This document shows, in pieces, positions 37,012 through 48,700 of a stretch of 64,000 nucleotides of DNA; the stretch's first letter is position 1; each line of letters opens with the position of its first letter. The stretch covers positions 9,191,077 through 9,255,076 of the forward strand of contig JAJEKV010000039.1 in assembly GCA_021234155.1 (NCBI GenBank), read 5' to 3'. The stretch is from Isoetes taiwanensis. Its lineage: Eukaryota > Streptophyta > Lycopodiopsida > Isoetales > Isoetaceae. Position numbers and translations under genes: made by a program. The notes under the pieces were generated by a model. The model worked only from the letters and a program-made list of their open reading frames with translations, had not been told where the DNA came from and searched no databases.

Positions 37012-37408
37012 CACGCCACTAGGCAGCGTAGTATGCTTAGAATCCAGCACTTCTAACTTAAAAATCAATATAACCTAATGTCTGCAACTGCATATAATCC
37101 TTGCCACATGATCCTGAACCATAGCTCCATCTCTAAAAGCCAAAACAACTCAGATGGCACAATGCGTGAGCTTCATGTTCAGCTTATCAATTAGCTACCT
37201 TTTTAGAGTTATCAATCTTTATATTTCATACTAATTTAATTAGATTACAATCATTTCAAGTAATGCATTTCCTTACTATTACAACTCTTCTGATTGTTCT
37301 GAGCAATCCGTGGCAGCCTTCATTGGTTCCATTCACATGCAAGGCAACTGAGCCCCATTCCCAACGTTTATTCTTTAGTTAACTCCTTAGGTTAGCAACA
37401 AAATACTA
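37012..37408 (+). repeat. 377-bp LTR segment, right copy
   Basis: Direct repeat of 32,490-32,866. The solo LTR continues from here to 38,162. Confidence 0.9.
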
Positions 37409-38162
37409 AACCAAGAAAATATAGAGACAATTCAACCAAACAAATATAAACAACAGAAAAAGAAACGCGATCGGTTAGTTCCAAAATGTGTAGACGTCCA
37501 GTAAAGAAGGTTCAAGACATGCCAATTCTAGCTCGGCACTTCTCAAGTAATTTCAGACCTTCTTGACTTAGAATTAGCCTTTCCAGATAGATTTCATTGA
37601 CTGGTTACCATCCATAGCCTTATGAGTCTCCAACAATTTCATAATTTATCATGTGCACATGCCAAAATCATGTACAGAATAATCATAGCAGCTCATAGCA
37701 CCTCAATTGATCGAAAGCAAAACCCCACCTGAGAATTTCTTCATGCATATATCTCTGGATCCTTTCTTCTTGCTTGCCCCTCAAAAGATCGTCTTCTAGC
37801 TCCAAGAATTAAACTGCAGAAGAACATACATAATGCAGTCAATTCTGACCCAGCATAACAATTTCTATCATATCTTTCTCATACGGATGAGTCTCAGCCT
37901 GATCAAACCCATTCTGGAAAGTTTACTTGGAGATATTTCCAGCAAAAGAAAAATCACCTGAAGAGAATCTCGGATCGTCGAGATATGATGCTTCAAATTT
38001 TGAGCTCCAAAACTGCCCAGAATTGCTCCCTGCCTTCATGCTCTGCAACAATCCTTTCTCCAAAGAGATAAAACCCTAATCTCATGCTGCATACATGCCA
38101 TGAATATGTATATACATATATAAATACGTATATTGACCCATCAGGTGGCCAGGACCGTTACA

Positions 38163-38711
38163 TAAAATATGTGACTTTTAGATATAAGACTACCGTGGAA
38201 AAAGGGCCTGAGATGCACTTATCTAGAGCATATTTTACATCTAAAGGAGTGCCCTTGATTTAAGAACCCTATGAAATTCTGTTGGTATTTCTTATAAATC
38301 CTGCATATTGACGCACACAATATTACTTCTATGCCAATCCTAAACTACTGACTTAATAGATAGTTCTTTGACATACATCTTGGCATCAATTGTTGCATAC
38401 CCATAAGGCATATCAAATTATTTTCCCTTGCAACCTAACATGCAGCACAATACATAACTGCATCATCTGATATGCGACTAATCTCCCTGAGCATATTCAT
38501 CATTTGGATCCACTGCTCCATGCACCCTTATGAACTTCATTTCCATGCTCTGGAAGCAAAATCACAACTGGTTAAAGTTTTATGATCTTATATGAATACC
38601 ATAAAGTTACAAAATATGCTTGCGATTGAAGCACAATTGAACTTCAGAATTGCAAAAGTCTCTATATTCTCGCAAACCCAATCTCATGAGAAAAATCAAC
38701 AACTCAAAAAG
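38163..38711. other. Flank of the solo LTR
   Basis: Begins with the TAAAA target duplication and the inverted arm at about 38,185-38,240 that matches 25,905-25,960. The rest is AT-rich without recognised genes. Confidence 0.45.
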
Positions 38712-41700
38712 TAGATGGTTAAGAACAAGTATGCCTTATCAAGGGGAGATGACTTGATGGATCAGCTCCAAAAAGTTAAAGTCTTCTTTGGAAGAATGGC
38801 TTGATAATCATGGCGGCGGAGGTCCACATTTGGCACACTATATCATTAAGCAACTTATGTATGTTGATGATGTTTCACTTCTGGCACATACCGCTTCTAG
38901 TATGCAGCAACATTTACATGCTCTGCACAGTTTCTGTGAGAACACAGGTCTGCGTGTTAATCTCCAAAAGACCAAGCTTTTGGTAGTTCAATCTTCTCGT
39001 CATAATGTTCCCCCTATGCACTATGATAGCCGCGAAGATGAAGTTGTAGATAGCTACAAGTATCTTGGTGTAGAATTCTGTAAGAACACACTTTGGGAAC
39101 AGTGTATTACCAAGCGGGTGGCTGCTGGATGGAGAGCACTCTATGCAATGCAAAACAATTGTTTTTCAAGAGAAATTCATGATTGGCCACGGAAAGCCCA
39201 CTTGTTTCGGGCTTTGGTAGAGCCTGTTTTACTGTATGGTTCTGAAGTGTGGGGGCCTGCCATTAGTGCTAGTGCTTGGGAGAGCTTGGAGCGGGTGCAA
39301 AAGTCCTTTCTCACTTACAGCCTCGGAGTTAAAACAACGGTGCCCTACGCTATTCTTTTACAAGAGACAGGTTTTTGGCCTCTTCAACATTCTGCCATGA
39401 AGCCCCATCTCCACTATATCTGCAAGGTGCACCACATGGATGATGTTAGGTATCCTGTTCTTGCACTTGCCACGGCTGAATCTCCTCAGCGTTTGAAACG
39501 ATGTTGGAAAGAGCATTGCACTACATGGTTTGCCGTTGGGCTGCGGTAAACCGAGCACCGCCTCGATGCTTGCCAGTTCTGATCCTGAGCTTTTGCAACA
39601 ATATCTCAATGGTCGTTTTTCTCAAAAGATCTGGGACGCAGTTACTTTGGCCCAAGTGAAAACTGGTCATTATCATGCACACATAAATCCCACCTTGGCA
39701 CCAGGGCCCCAAGCTTATTTGCTTGCTTCATTGTCCAGGAACAAGCTTGTAGCTATTGCATCAATTCGCACGGGGTCCCACTGTGCACGGATTGAGACAG
39801 GTAGATAGGAGCGGCCGCAATTGCCGCGAGAAGCGAGACTATGTGTGTCATTGCCGCGATGTGAGGTTTGAAGATGAAAGCCATACTCTTCTGAGTTGCC
39901 CTGCTTTTGAGATAGTCCGGAATCATTTTTTGACCTTAGCATTCCATTCCACGCTTCCACAACTTCTCAGAGCACCATCTGTGCATGACTTGGCATTATA
40001 CATACTTGCGGTTCTAGATAAACATCTGCAATTACTGAGCCCTTAGTAGTCATTATCTCCGCTTGTCTAGTATCATCATTACTGCAAAGGTTTTTCCCTT
40101 GAAAACCTCTCGAGGCAGGGGTTTTTTAATCCTAGTAGTAATGATTGTACTAGCCCATTGTATGGGTCCCATGACCTATTGGTCTCCGTGGACGTTAAAA
40201 AAACTATTCTATTCTATTCTATTCTTCAAGATAGATCTAAGATCCGGGTGTCATCAAATAATGATAAAGGAAAAAGACATCTATAAGACAGCACTATGAC
40301 CTTCATGCGTCTAATGAATGACGTCTTCAAAGATTTCTTGGATGAGTTTGTCATTATCTTCTTCAACAACATCCTAATCTATAGCAAGTCATTGGTGGAG
40401 CATATAGTCCATTTGAAGGGTGCTGAAAAAGTTTAGACGACATCTTCTTTTTGGTAAGCTTTCGAAGTGCCACTTCGCAATACCTAAGGTGGAGTATTTG
40501 GGTCACATGGTGTTGGACGAGGGAATCTCCATCGACCCATCAAATATAGAAGCAATAATTGATTGGCTAGCACCGAAGAATGTCTCAGAAGTAAGAAGTT
40601 TCTTGGGTCTTGCGGGGTATTATTGGAAATTTATCAAGGACTTTGCTAAGTGCATAGGTCCTTTATTGTATCTCACTAAGCACCAAAAAGTCAAGGATTG
40701 GGTTGCACGTTGGATCTAGAATGTTTAAGTTTCTTTTAACAAGATCAAAGAAGCCTTGACTACAACACCAGTGTTGACCCTACCCGATCAAAGTAAGAAC
40801 AAATTGGTAGCAGTAGATGCAAACAAGATTGCAATAGGGGGAGTCCTAATGCAGGAGGGAAGGGTGGTGGTCTATGATTCAGAGAAGCATTACCTAATCC
40901 ATGACTAGGAACTCCTTGTTGTCGTAAGAGCTTTAAGAATTCAGAGGTACTGTTTACTTGGTAGGAAGTTCCAGCTAGATACAGACCATCAAAGCCTCTA
41001 ATACATTAAGACGCAACCACTCCTTAATTTGAGGCAAAGACGTTAGATGGAGTTCCTTGAAGAGTGTGATTTCGAGATAGTTTCTAAGCCATGAAGCTAA
41101 ATGTGGTTGCAGACGCACTTTCTCGGCGACCCTTGAAGACGAGAGTGCATCGTAACGCCATTTCGACAATGGCTAGTGAATTTGGTAAGAAGATCAAAGA
41201 AGCCATTCCTTCAAGCCTTGAAATTAAGGATGTATGGGCTAGTCTTTGCAAGGAGGCAAGGACGGATAATAAAAGGGAAGCTTTCAAGCATTTTAAGAAG
41301 GAATCTCCTATATCATAAGAATAAATTATAGATACCAAAATCATCAGGGATAAGGAAGTTAATTCTCCATGATATACATAATAACCCAAGTGTTGGCCAC
41401 ACAGGATTCATGAAAATCTACTTCAAAATTAGAAGTAATTACTTTTGGCCAGACATAAAGAAGCATATAGCAAGGTACATTCAAGAGTGCCAATTATGCT
41501 AGCAGACAAAAGCGGAGCAACTTCAAATTCCAAGAGCTTTAGAACCCTTAGTGGTTCCATACGCCACATGGAATGTAGCCAGTATGGACTTCATAACAGG
41601 CCTCCCAAGAATAGCAAAAGACCACGATGCCTTAATGGTAGTGGTTGACAAGCTACCCAAGATGGCACATTTTGAGCCATGTCGAACTATAAACACAACC

Positions 41701-42610
41701 TAGATACTGCCTTGCTTTTGCAAACGAGATCTTTAGATTGTATGGGATGCCTAGGAAGATCATCTCCAACAGGTATCCAAAGTTTATGAGCACTTTCTGG
41801 AGATATTTCCTTAGCACCATCGGGACGAAGCTCTGCATGAGCACAATATATCATCCCCAAATAGATGGTCAGGCAAAGCAACTACGTGTGGAATAAACAA
41901 GAAAAGTGGGAGTACTTACTTGGTTGAGTTTGCATACAATAGCATCAACAAGAATCATTCCAGATGTCCCCATTATGGCTATCAATGCCTTATAATAGAC
42001 ACCAGGCACAACCCTGTATCCAAGGTAGAAGTTTCTCAATAGTTTTTGATCGATATGCAGCAGTTGATGGAAGAAGTGTGAGGATATCTTATAACAGCAA
42101 GAAGCTATTAGAAGAGCTTAGCTGATAAGTACAGAACGCTAAATGAATTCCAGGTGGGAGAGAGTGTATGGCTCAAGATTAAAGTCAAGCAAGCAAAGCT
42201 CCACATCAACAATTACAAGAAGCCTGCTCCAAGGTGGGTGGGACCATTTAGTATTGTTCAAAGTGTAGGTAATGAATCCTACAAACTATATTTCCTCGCT
42301 TACTTAAAGGTCCACAAAGTCTTCCATGTAAGCCTTTTAAGAAGTATACTTCTAATCCAGAAGAGATTTTGGAGACTCCAAGCTTGTTGGAGATGACCGA
42401 GGAACAAGTTGGAGATAAATGAGGAACAACTTGAAATTGTTCCTGAAGACCTCCTTGATAGGGCATATAAGAAGACAAGGAAGTCTCAATTCCTCCAATA
42501 CCTAGTCAAGTGGAAACACTTGCCAGTATAAGATGCAACTTGGGTATTCAAATCAGATTTGGAGAAATAGTATCCAGTTTTTTAGGAGCAACGCCAAGGT
42601 AGGATTGTCA
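38712..42610 (+). pseudogene. Ty3/gypsy chromodomain element (pol), dead, split by a LINE
   Basis: From KNKYALSRGDDLMDQL (38,730-38,775) the reverse transcriptase is interrupted by a LINE and resumes at 40,225 with KIDLRSGCHQI. Then come [13 protein letters not shown], where both catalytic aspartates of the FxDD site are asparagine, LGHMVLDEGISIDP, RSFLGLAGYYWKFI, an RNase H remnant, integrase (VGHTGFMK, YFWPDIKKHI, MDFITGLPRI) and a chromodomain-like end (YLVKWKHLPV, 42,500-42,560). Many stops and frame changes. The gag and 5' parts are absent. The order and the C-terminal domain fit the chromovirus branch of Ty3/gypsy. Confidence 0.8.
38787..40222 (+). mobile_element. 5'-truncated LINE with TATTC tail, inside the gypsy gene
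   Basis: An open frame from 38,787 to 39,549 encodes the end of a non-LTR reverse transcriptase: EEWLDNHGGGGPHLAHYII, LMYVDDVSLLAH (the YVDD active site), TGLRVNLQKTKLLVV, YKYLGVEF and EPVLLYGSEVWGP. After frame changes, a C-terminal Cys/His motif (HCRDVRFEDESHTLLSCPAF) follows near 39,850-39,905, then the 3' untranslated region and four TATTC units. TCTTC occurs at both joints (38,782-38,786 and 40,223-40,227), a possible target duplication. The surrounding gypsy frame continues across it, which fixes both ends. Confidence 0.85.
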
Positions 42611-42721
42611 CTAACGGAGTCGACAATGAATCCCAAAGTGAGTGCAAGGCACCACAAGCCCCCCTTTCAATAGGATGGGGGGGTAGGCATAACACTGCTC
42701 CCCCCCCCCTCCAAAGTAGAT

Positions 42722-42777
42722 CTTTTTTTCTTTTTTTTTTTTTTGGGGTGGGGGGGGGGGGGGGGGAGGGGATGAGT
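42722..42777 (+). repeat. T-run followed by long G-run
   Basis: About 24 T (one C) then GGGGTGG and an uninterrupted run of some 17 G, AGGGG. It is the counterpart of 33,248-33,298. Length is likely to be unreliable in any assembly. Confidence 0.8.
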
Positions 42778-43345
42778 GTGTCGGCATGCATCCATCTTAG
42801 AATAGGATCATGATAGGATGTATGATAGGGAACCACTCGGAGTCTATGGCCATTATGGAGGATAGGATCCTATGCCAAGGATGACAAAGGGTGTAGGCAT
42901 TAAACATGCATTCATTTTAAGATGATAGGACACATTTTCCAGGGCCATTATGGGGGAAGCATCCCCCTTATGCCGGGAGAATGCTGCATTCATCTTCTTT
43001 TTTATTTTAGGATGGGGTTGCGAGCCATTCCAGGAACACTACATGTTACTGTCTGTGATGTTCCCTTTCATCTTGTGGTTCTACTGCAGGATCCCAGTTG
43101 CCAGAATTGAATGGCAGGAATTTGAACTCACGTGCCAGCATTGAATGAGAAAATTTAGACTGAAGGAAAAATTTCGATGGCCAACTGTGTTCTACGAAAT
43201 TTGCGTTGCAATTTCCCTCCGTCTCATTCTGACGCCTTATATTTTTTGTATTCCTGGTGTGGACGAAGACAGAATAAAAATTTGGAAATGGAAGAGTGAG
43301 CCTAATGATTTTTGTGATCCAGTTACACATTTTTTGCTGAAGGAA

Positions 43346-45365
43346 TGATTCATCAAGTCATTCACTGTCTTGCAACAGGAAGATATCGAAGATGGTTAGT
43401 TACATTATTGCTAAGGATTTCTGATGCATGTGATTCTTCATTTCTGCACGCCAATTTTATCCAAATAAAATTTCTTTGGCATTTTTTTAGAATGGATACA
43501 TGGAGGATGATTTGGCCAAGGCAATATCTAAAAGACATGTGCATTCCTTCCAATTAGAGATACCTCTCTATTTGATCGAGTACATGATCTAAAATGGAAA
43601 CAAAGCTTCTATACTGAGGTTAGGAGCTTTCTATACGGAGTTATGTCTCTGATTTTTTTGTCAGCAGTTTTTGCGTCAATTTTTGCAGATTTAAGGGCTC
43701 CATACGACATATCTTTGTCTATTTTAGCAATTTCTTCCTTCTATATCGTTGCCACAAGAAGGTTAGAATGATCTTGCTGCTATTATTTTTGTTATTGCTA
43801 AGTGGATTGTACTATAACTGCAATTTAACAATAGATATTAAACTGATGCACTTTCAACCTATATGTTAAATAGATGAAGTCAGGTGAAACAAAGGTGCAA
43901 TGCCATAAATTATCCATGGGTTGCTACACCGGTACACACATTGCTAAGTTCTTGAATGCGATTGCAAAAATGAAGGCCTTGCAATGGAGGAACTATAAAG
44001 ACATATCATTTAGGTCCATTAGGAACGGTTTGCATCTCCCGTTCCCGAGGCCTAGTGGTTCCATGGGTGGCTAAAGGATTGTGACGACATGCGTCCTTAC
44101 CCGACTGAACTCCCCAAAATAAGAGTCAGGCCGACACTTGCAACTCTTGAGAGTAAGGGCGACACTATTGACCCAGGAAGTGTCGGACCCATACGCCCAC
44201 ATGAAGTGACCGACTATAGGCCTAGCCTGCTATGGGTCGCCAGTAGCCGTGCTCAGCAGGGACCTCCCTCCACTTTGCCACTAGCCTCGTTATGTGGTGC
44301 TAAGTGACTCCATAGCCCCTGTAGTTGGGTGGGTTCCTATGCAAGGCCGCATATAATATGAATTAAGGGGTCTAACTAGGAGCATCATCTAAATAATGGC
44401 TACTAGGTCTCTACCCCCCTTCCCAATACAAGAGGAGCAAACATGATCAATCATCGTCATATATAATAATGACATAGCAACCCAGTAGTTAACTGGAGTA
44501 TAAATACAGTAGTAAATCATTCTACTAAATTATGGAAGCTGGTTATAAAAGTTATGTGAATTGTTGTTGTCTTGAAATGGTGAGAAAAATTACAGATGGA
44601 AGAGAATGAATGATGGCATCATAAAGGAAGTGATGGATTTATTCAAAGGAAGAGATAAAGCCACGTTGCTGAATATGTTGCAATCTGAAACTGCATTGTG
44701 TTAGTGAAACAGTGGTTTTGATTTGAAGCTCCATAGAGTTAATGGAATATTCCTGCACATTAAATTTGTTTGAATTCTTTCTTAAGTGTGGTAGTAAGGC
44801 CAGTATGTTGCTTTGTTTTTGGAAATCTTGATGCAAGTGGTTCAAAGTGAAATATGCAATTTCTTTATTTGGAATGGTTTTAACTTTAATTTTGGAATTC
44901 GTTGTGTATGCAGTGAATACGGGAAGTAAGATTGGATAAGAATAAAAACAAGTTGTTCTGAACTAGCCGATGCTCCCAATGAACAAAAAGGAAAATGAAA
45001 CTGCCAAGGAGCAAGAAGCACGACCTGCTGCACAGATTGCACATGTTCAATTCGTTGATGCTGAACCTGAAAGACCCATGCCCAATTAGACAAAGAAAAG
45101 GCAGAAGCCTATAAAGAGGAGGACAAATTCATATTGGTCATCTGAAAGATCAGTAAACTAAACAAGTTTGTGTGTGCTTGTGATTGCTAGTTTGACTAAG
45201 CATAGTTTTGATTTGAGTTAAGGAAAGAGTTTCTTTTCCAAACAAATGTTGCTATAGAGTTTAAGAGTAAGGAGGTAACTGTGACTGCAACACAGAAGCC
45301 AGATCCTTAAGAGTCTTTTAGGCAGATGGTAAGTTTACCAGCCTAGAAAATCCTTTTAAAGCAGA
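43346..45365. other. D2-specific region without named gene
   Basis: AT-rich DNA with a more GC-rich patch at about 44,000-44,350. At 44,979-45,089, after a possible acceptor (TATGCAG, about 44,915), an open stretch reads MNKKENETAKEQEARPAA and ends AEPERPMPN. It is charged, unlike the repeats around it, and may be a captured exon fragment. Nothing else recognised. Confidence 0.3.
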
Positions 45366-45399
45366 TAGTTAAATGACTAGCTTTGGGAAAAGGTGGATC

Positions 45400-45590
45400 G
45401 TCCCGCAAGGCAGATGATCGAGTTCCTGCAAGGCAGATGATCGAGTTCGACCGGCCTTGAGACAGGAAGGAAATAAATTATTTCCACAGACAGATGATCG
45501 AGTACGATCAGTCTTGAGACGGGAAGGGTTCTGCAAGACAGATGATGGATGACGATCAATCCTGAGACGGGAAGGAATTGTTTTGGCACA
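45400..45590 (+). repeat. Imperfect tandem repeat, about 60 bp
   Basis: The theme GCAAGACAGATGATCGAGT ... CTTGAGACGGGAAGG occurs three to four times with variable spacing. Confidence 0.7.
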
Positions 45591-45743
45591 AGCCCGGGGA
45601 TGTGGCTTAGAGGACTTGTAGGATGAACACAGAGGCAAAGCTATTCCAAAGTAGCCCAATGATATAAGTTAGATATATAGTAAAGGGAGAGTAAAGGGAA
45701 TATTAATCTAAGATATTTATTACCTTGAGCCTTAAATTAGCTA

Positions 45744-45889
45744 TCTTAAGTTATTATAATATAAAAAGTAATCATGTTAATAAAATACAAGAAACTTATC
45801 GCGGCGGCCTTGTCTTAAGTTATTATAATATAAAAGTAATCATGTTAATAAAATACAAGAAACTTATCGCGGCGGCCAAGGCCGCCGCG
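45744..45889 (+). repeat. Direct repeat ending in a GC-rich palindrome
   Basis: A 65-66 bp unit (TCTTAAGTTATTATAATATA ... TATCGCGGCGGCC) is repeated at 45,744-45,809 and 45,813-45,877. The second copy runs into CGCGGCGGCC-AA-GGCCGCCGCG (45,868-45,889), a perfect 10-bp hairpin in AT-rich surroundings. Confidence 0.8.
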
Positions 45890-46025
45890 AACGTTTCTCT
45901 AGTTCCAACCCGCTGAGGTTTGGCCCACTATTAACGTTCAACCTGTCAATGCAATGCATGCTTAATAATGGGTTTCTATTCACAAGGGTGCGAGACCACA
46001 TGTGGTAGCATTTATGAATTGCCGA

Positions 46026-46440
46026 ACAGGCGGGATTTGAACCCACATTGTTGCCTTGTGTCCTCTTGCCCATATGATAGATAGTTGCTGCGAGACGACC
46101 ATGAGATTTCCAATGCTGGTATCCCTTTCTCTCTTTTATCCTCTCCTTTTTATCACCCGATGCTAGTCAATGGGGTTTGAGCCTGGATGGGTGCTGCCCA
46201 GAACCAATGGCCTGACCACTAGGCTAACATCGCGGTTGCCATTATCTCTTTCTCGCCATCCATTGCTAGTCAGTGGGTTTTGAGCCTGGATGGGTGATGC
46301 CCAGAACCAATGGCCTGACCACTAGGCTAACAACGCGATGGACCTTTTTGTTTATTTAGCTGCACCCGATGGGCTTTGAGCCTGGACGGGGGTTTCCCAT
46401 AACCATTAGCTTAACCACTTGGCCGTCAACGCGGTGAGCA
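46026..46440 (-). ncRNA. Array of tRNA-like units, minus strand
   Basis: Two units of exactly 75 bp (46,158-46,232 and 46,261-46,335), 103 bp apart, and a more diverged third (about 46,363-46,432) each contain on the minus strand an A-box-like TAGCCTAGTGG or GGCCAAGTGG and a B-box-like GGCTCAAACCCC. In the first two, the ends pair over 9 bp (CGATGTTAG with CTAGCATCG, one G-U), like an acceptor stem. A fourth B box (GGGTTCAAATCCCGCC) lies at about 46,035-46,055. They may be tRNA pseudogenes or the head of a tRNA-derived SINE in tandem. I could not assign an anticodon. Confidence 0.5.
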
Positions 46441-46718
46441 TCTTTTTATCTCTGCCTCATTTGTTTAATGTAATTTATTTGTTTAATGTTTCTAGTTTGA
46501 TTTGTTGAAGAATAGATGTGGGAAATCTCATGGTAATCAAACAGCATGCCATCTATCGTATGGGCTAGAAAGGGAATGGGATGAGAGATATAGAGCACCC
46601 ACCTTGTTTGACGTATGCATGGAATGGAAGTGGATCTGCCGGGTTGTCTCATCATCGCTCGCATGGCCGCATTGGTCCACAGAAATGCCTTGTGGACTGC
46701 AATGGCGACGTCGGAATA

Positions 46719-46890
46719 ATGGCCGCAATAAATGCAAAGTGTATTAATGGCCGCATTAAATGCAAAATGCACACATGGCCGCAATAAATGCAAAGTGTAT
46801 TAATGGCCGCAATAAATGCAAAGTGCACACATGTCTCATCAAGTTATTAGAGTACATTAATGGCCGCAATAAATGCAAAGTGCACACATT
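46719..46890 (+). repeat. Tandem repeat, about 30-34 bp units
   Basis: The unit ATGGCCGCAATAAATGCAAA plus GTGTATTA or GTGCACAC recurs about six times, alternating the two endings. Confidence 0.85.
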
Positions 46891-48368
46891 TCGTGCTTTG
46901 ATAATAATTTTTAAGAAATGTGGATTGATTGAGCAAGGGGAGTCACGTGGCTGTGGCTCCTCCTCAATAAATATTAACTAGGAAAATACAAAAAATGTTC
47001 CTCAAAAATATTTTTCGACACTTGGCGCGCATGCACTGGAGCATCAAAGAATCTTGAAGAATAGAATCAAAGTGTATGCATTATATATGGTTTGATAGTA
47101 AAGTGACATAAAAGGTCATGGTCTAATAAGACATAAAAGGTTAGACCAAAAAAACTAAGACTATAAAGGACAACCCAAAAGGGACAAGACTATAATAAGG
47201 GAACATCTTGTCTTTAAGAAGGGGGGAAAATGGGAACGTGGCTTCTAGGTGGAGACACTAAAGAATAGAATAGAAGATGAAGTTTATTCTTAATCCTTTT
47301 ATGATACAAAGCCACTTCAAACTTATTCCTATATTCCAGATGTGTTGAATTTCCTAGAGAGTTTATCCAGATGGATAGACAGATTCTCAGAGTAGGAAGA
47401 GACAGACACCATTGTTGTTCCTGAATTAAAGCCAGATCCTAATATCAAAGCTTAAGCCAGATTCCCATTCTATAATTTGTAAATTAATGATAGATGCCCA
47501 GAGAAGATAGAGCGGTTGCCCTATCAGATTCTCAGATTGGGAAGTGCTAGATAAGATCCTGATTGCAGTGTTCGCAAGTCTGAGTCCAGTTGGGTGGTGA
47601 ATTTGTGCCATAAGTTCCTGTTCCCAGAGTTTGTAACTGATGTTATGTATCTAAGTTTATTGAATTTGCAGAGATTGAGGACGATTCGTAACACAGTTGC
47701 TCAATGTCATAATTTTTATATGCGATGCAAAATTGACTCATTTGTCCACGTTGAAATGAATGATGATATGCATTATATATAGTGACAAAATTTGACATTG
47801 AATATTTATATGAGGGATTGTCAACACACCTAAAACTGCTTAGAATATTTACTATACTGAAACTATATTTTTTCAAGACACTCTTATCCACATGGAATCA
47901 TTTTCCATAAGCAAATACGTTGAAGCTATTACAATACCAAACCAATTTTCCAATTTTAAGTGCCTCCTCCATATTCCACATGTCAATAAAAGTATTTCTT
48001 TGCACATTATACATCAGAATGCTGCCATTAGAGATACTTGATTTGAAGTGCTTTGTCAACACAAATATTTGCAATCTTTTATTTTGAATTGAAACTGTCT
48101 TTTTCCAGAACCCTTTTCCACATGGAATCATTTGCCATAAGCAAATACGTTGAAGCTGTTACAATACCAAACCAGTTCGCCAATTTTAGATGCCTTCTCC
48201 ATATTCCACATGTCAATAAAATTGTTTCTTGCTGATGAAATTCTTTACCCATTATTTGCTCATGGGCAATTCTGCCCAACTTAATGATCCTGCAAATGTC
48301 AACTTTCTTGGGGACAAGAAAGTATTGCAGGAAGCATGCTGCTGAAGTTGGGAGGCCTTCAAACTTTA

Positions 48369-48700
48369 TGTTGGGGTCGTCACCACTCACCACACTATTC
48401 ACCACTCACCACACTTGTCACCACTCACCACACTCATCATATACCGTATATAGAGTGATATAGGCGCATGCACGCGTGCAGGATATTTGCACGTATGCAT
48501 TGTGGAGCCATCATGAGCATTGTATTATCTGAGCAGAGAGAGAACAGAGAGAGAGACGGTGTATTGAGAGAGAGGATTTTGCTTGATCTAGCTATGGAGA
48601 TGAGGATTCTTTGTGTTGTGCATTGCCTTGATCTGATAGATTGAGCTTGGATTGTTAGGTTTTTCATCCTTCTTGCAAGGTTAGAGTCCAGGCTCTAACA
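48369..48700 (+). repeat. 5' LTR of the young gypsy-type element
   Basis: 332 bp. Near its start a 19-bp unit (CACCACTCACCACACTTGT) is present in fewer copies than in the 3' LTR. An AGAGAGAG tract lies in the middle. Confidence 0.95.

Larger units (their letters stand above)
26324..38162 (-). mobile_element. Solo long LTR (TSD TAAAA) split by later insertions
   Basis: The left edge TGTGACGAGCCTGCC at 26,324 and the right edge GGACCGTTACA at 38,162 match the ends of the LTR at 3,459-7,321. TAAAA directly precedes the left edge (26,319-26,323) and directly follows the right edge (38,163-38,167). There is no primer binding site next to it, so it is a solo LTR left by recombination. Its own sequence is in pieces: 26,324-26,912, 31,945-32,866 and 37,409-38,162, about 2.3 kb. 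A copia element and block D1 sit in the gaps, and 377 bp are present on both sides of D1. Confidence 0.75.
42306..48368 (+). repeat. Block D2, left part
   Basis: 42,306-43,345 and 47,093-48,368 match block D1. The stretch between them (43,346-47,092) is absent from D1 and holds tandem repeats, a palindrome and tRNA-like units. The gypsy chromodomain end is included at its start. The block resumes after the young gypsy element at 54,705. Confidence 0.75.

Noticed and set aside
45744-45889. Helitron 3' end because of the hairpin.
   Set aside because: No CTRR follows the hairpin, no TC start was found at a sensible distance, and there is no Rep/helicase.
46719-46890. CRISPR-like array.
   Set aside because: Units are contiguous with no unique spacers and the DNA is from a plant; it is an ordinary minisatellite.
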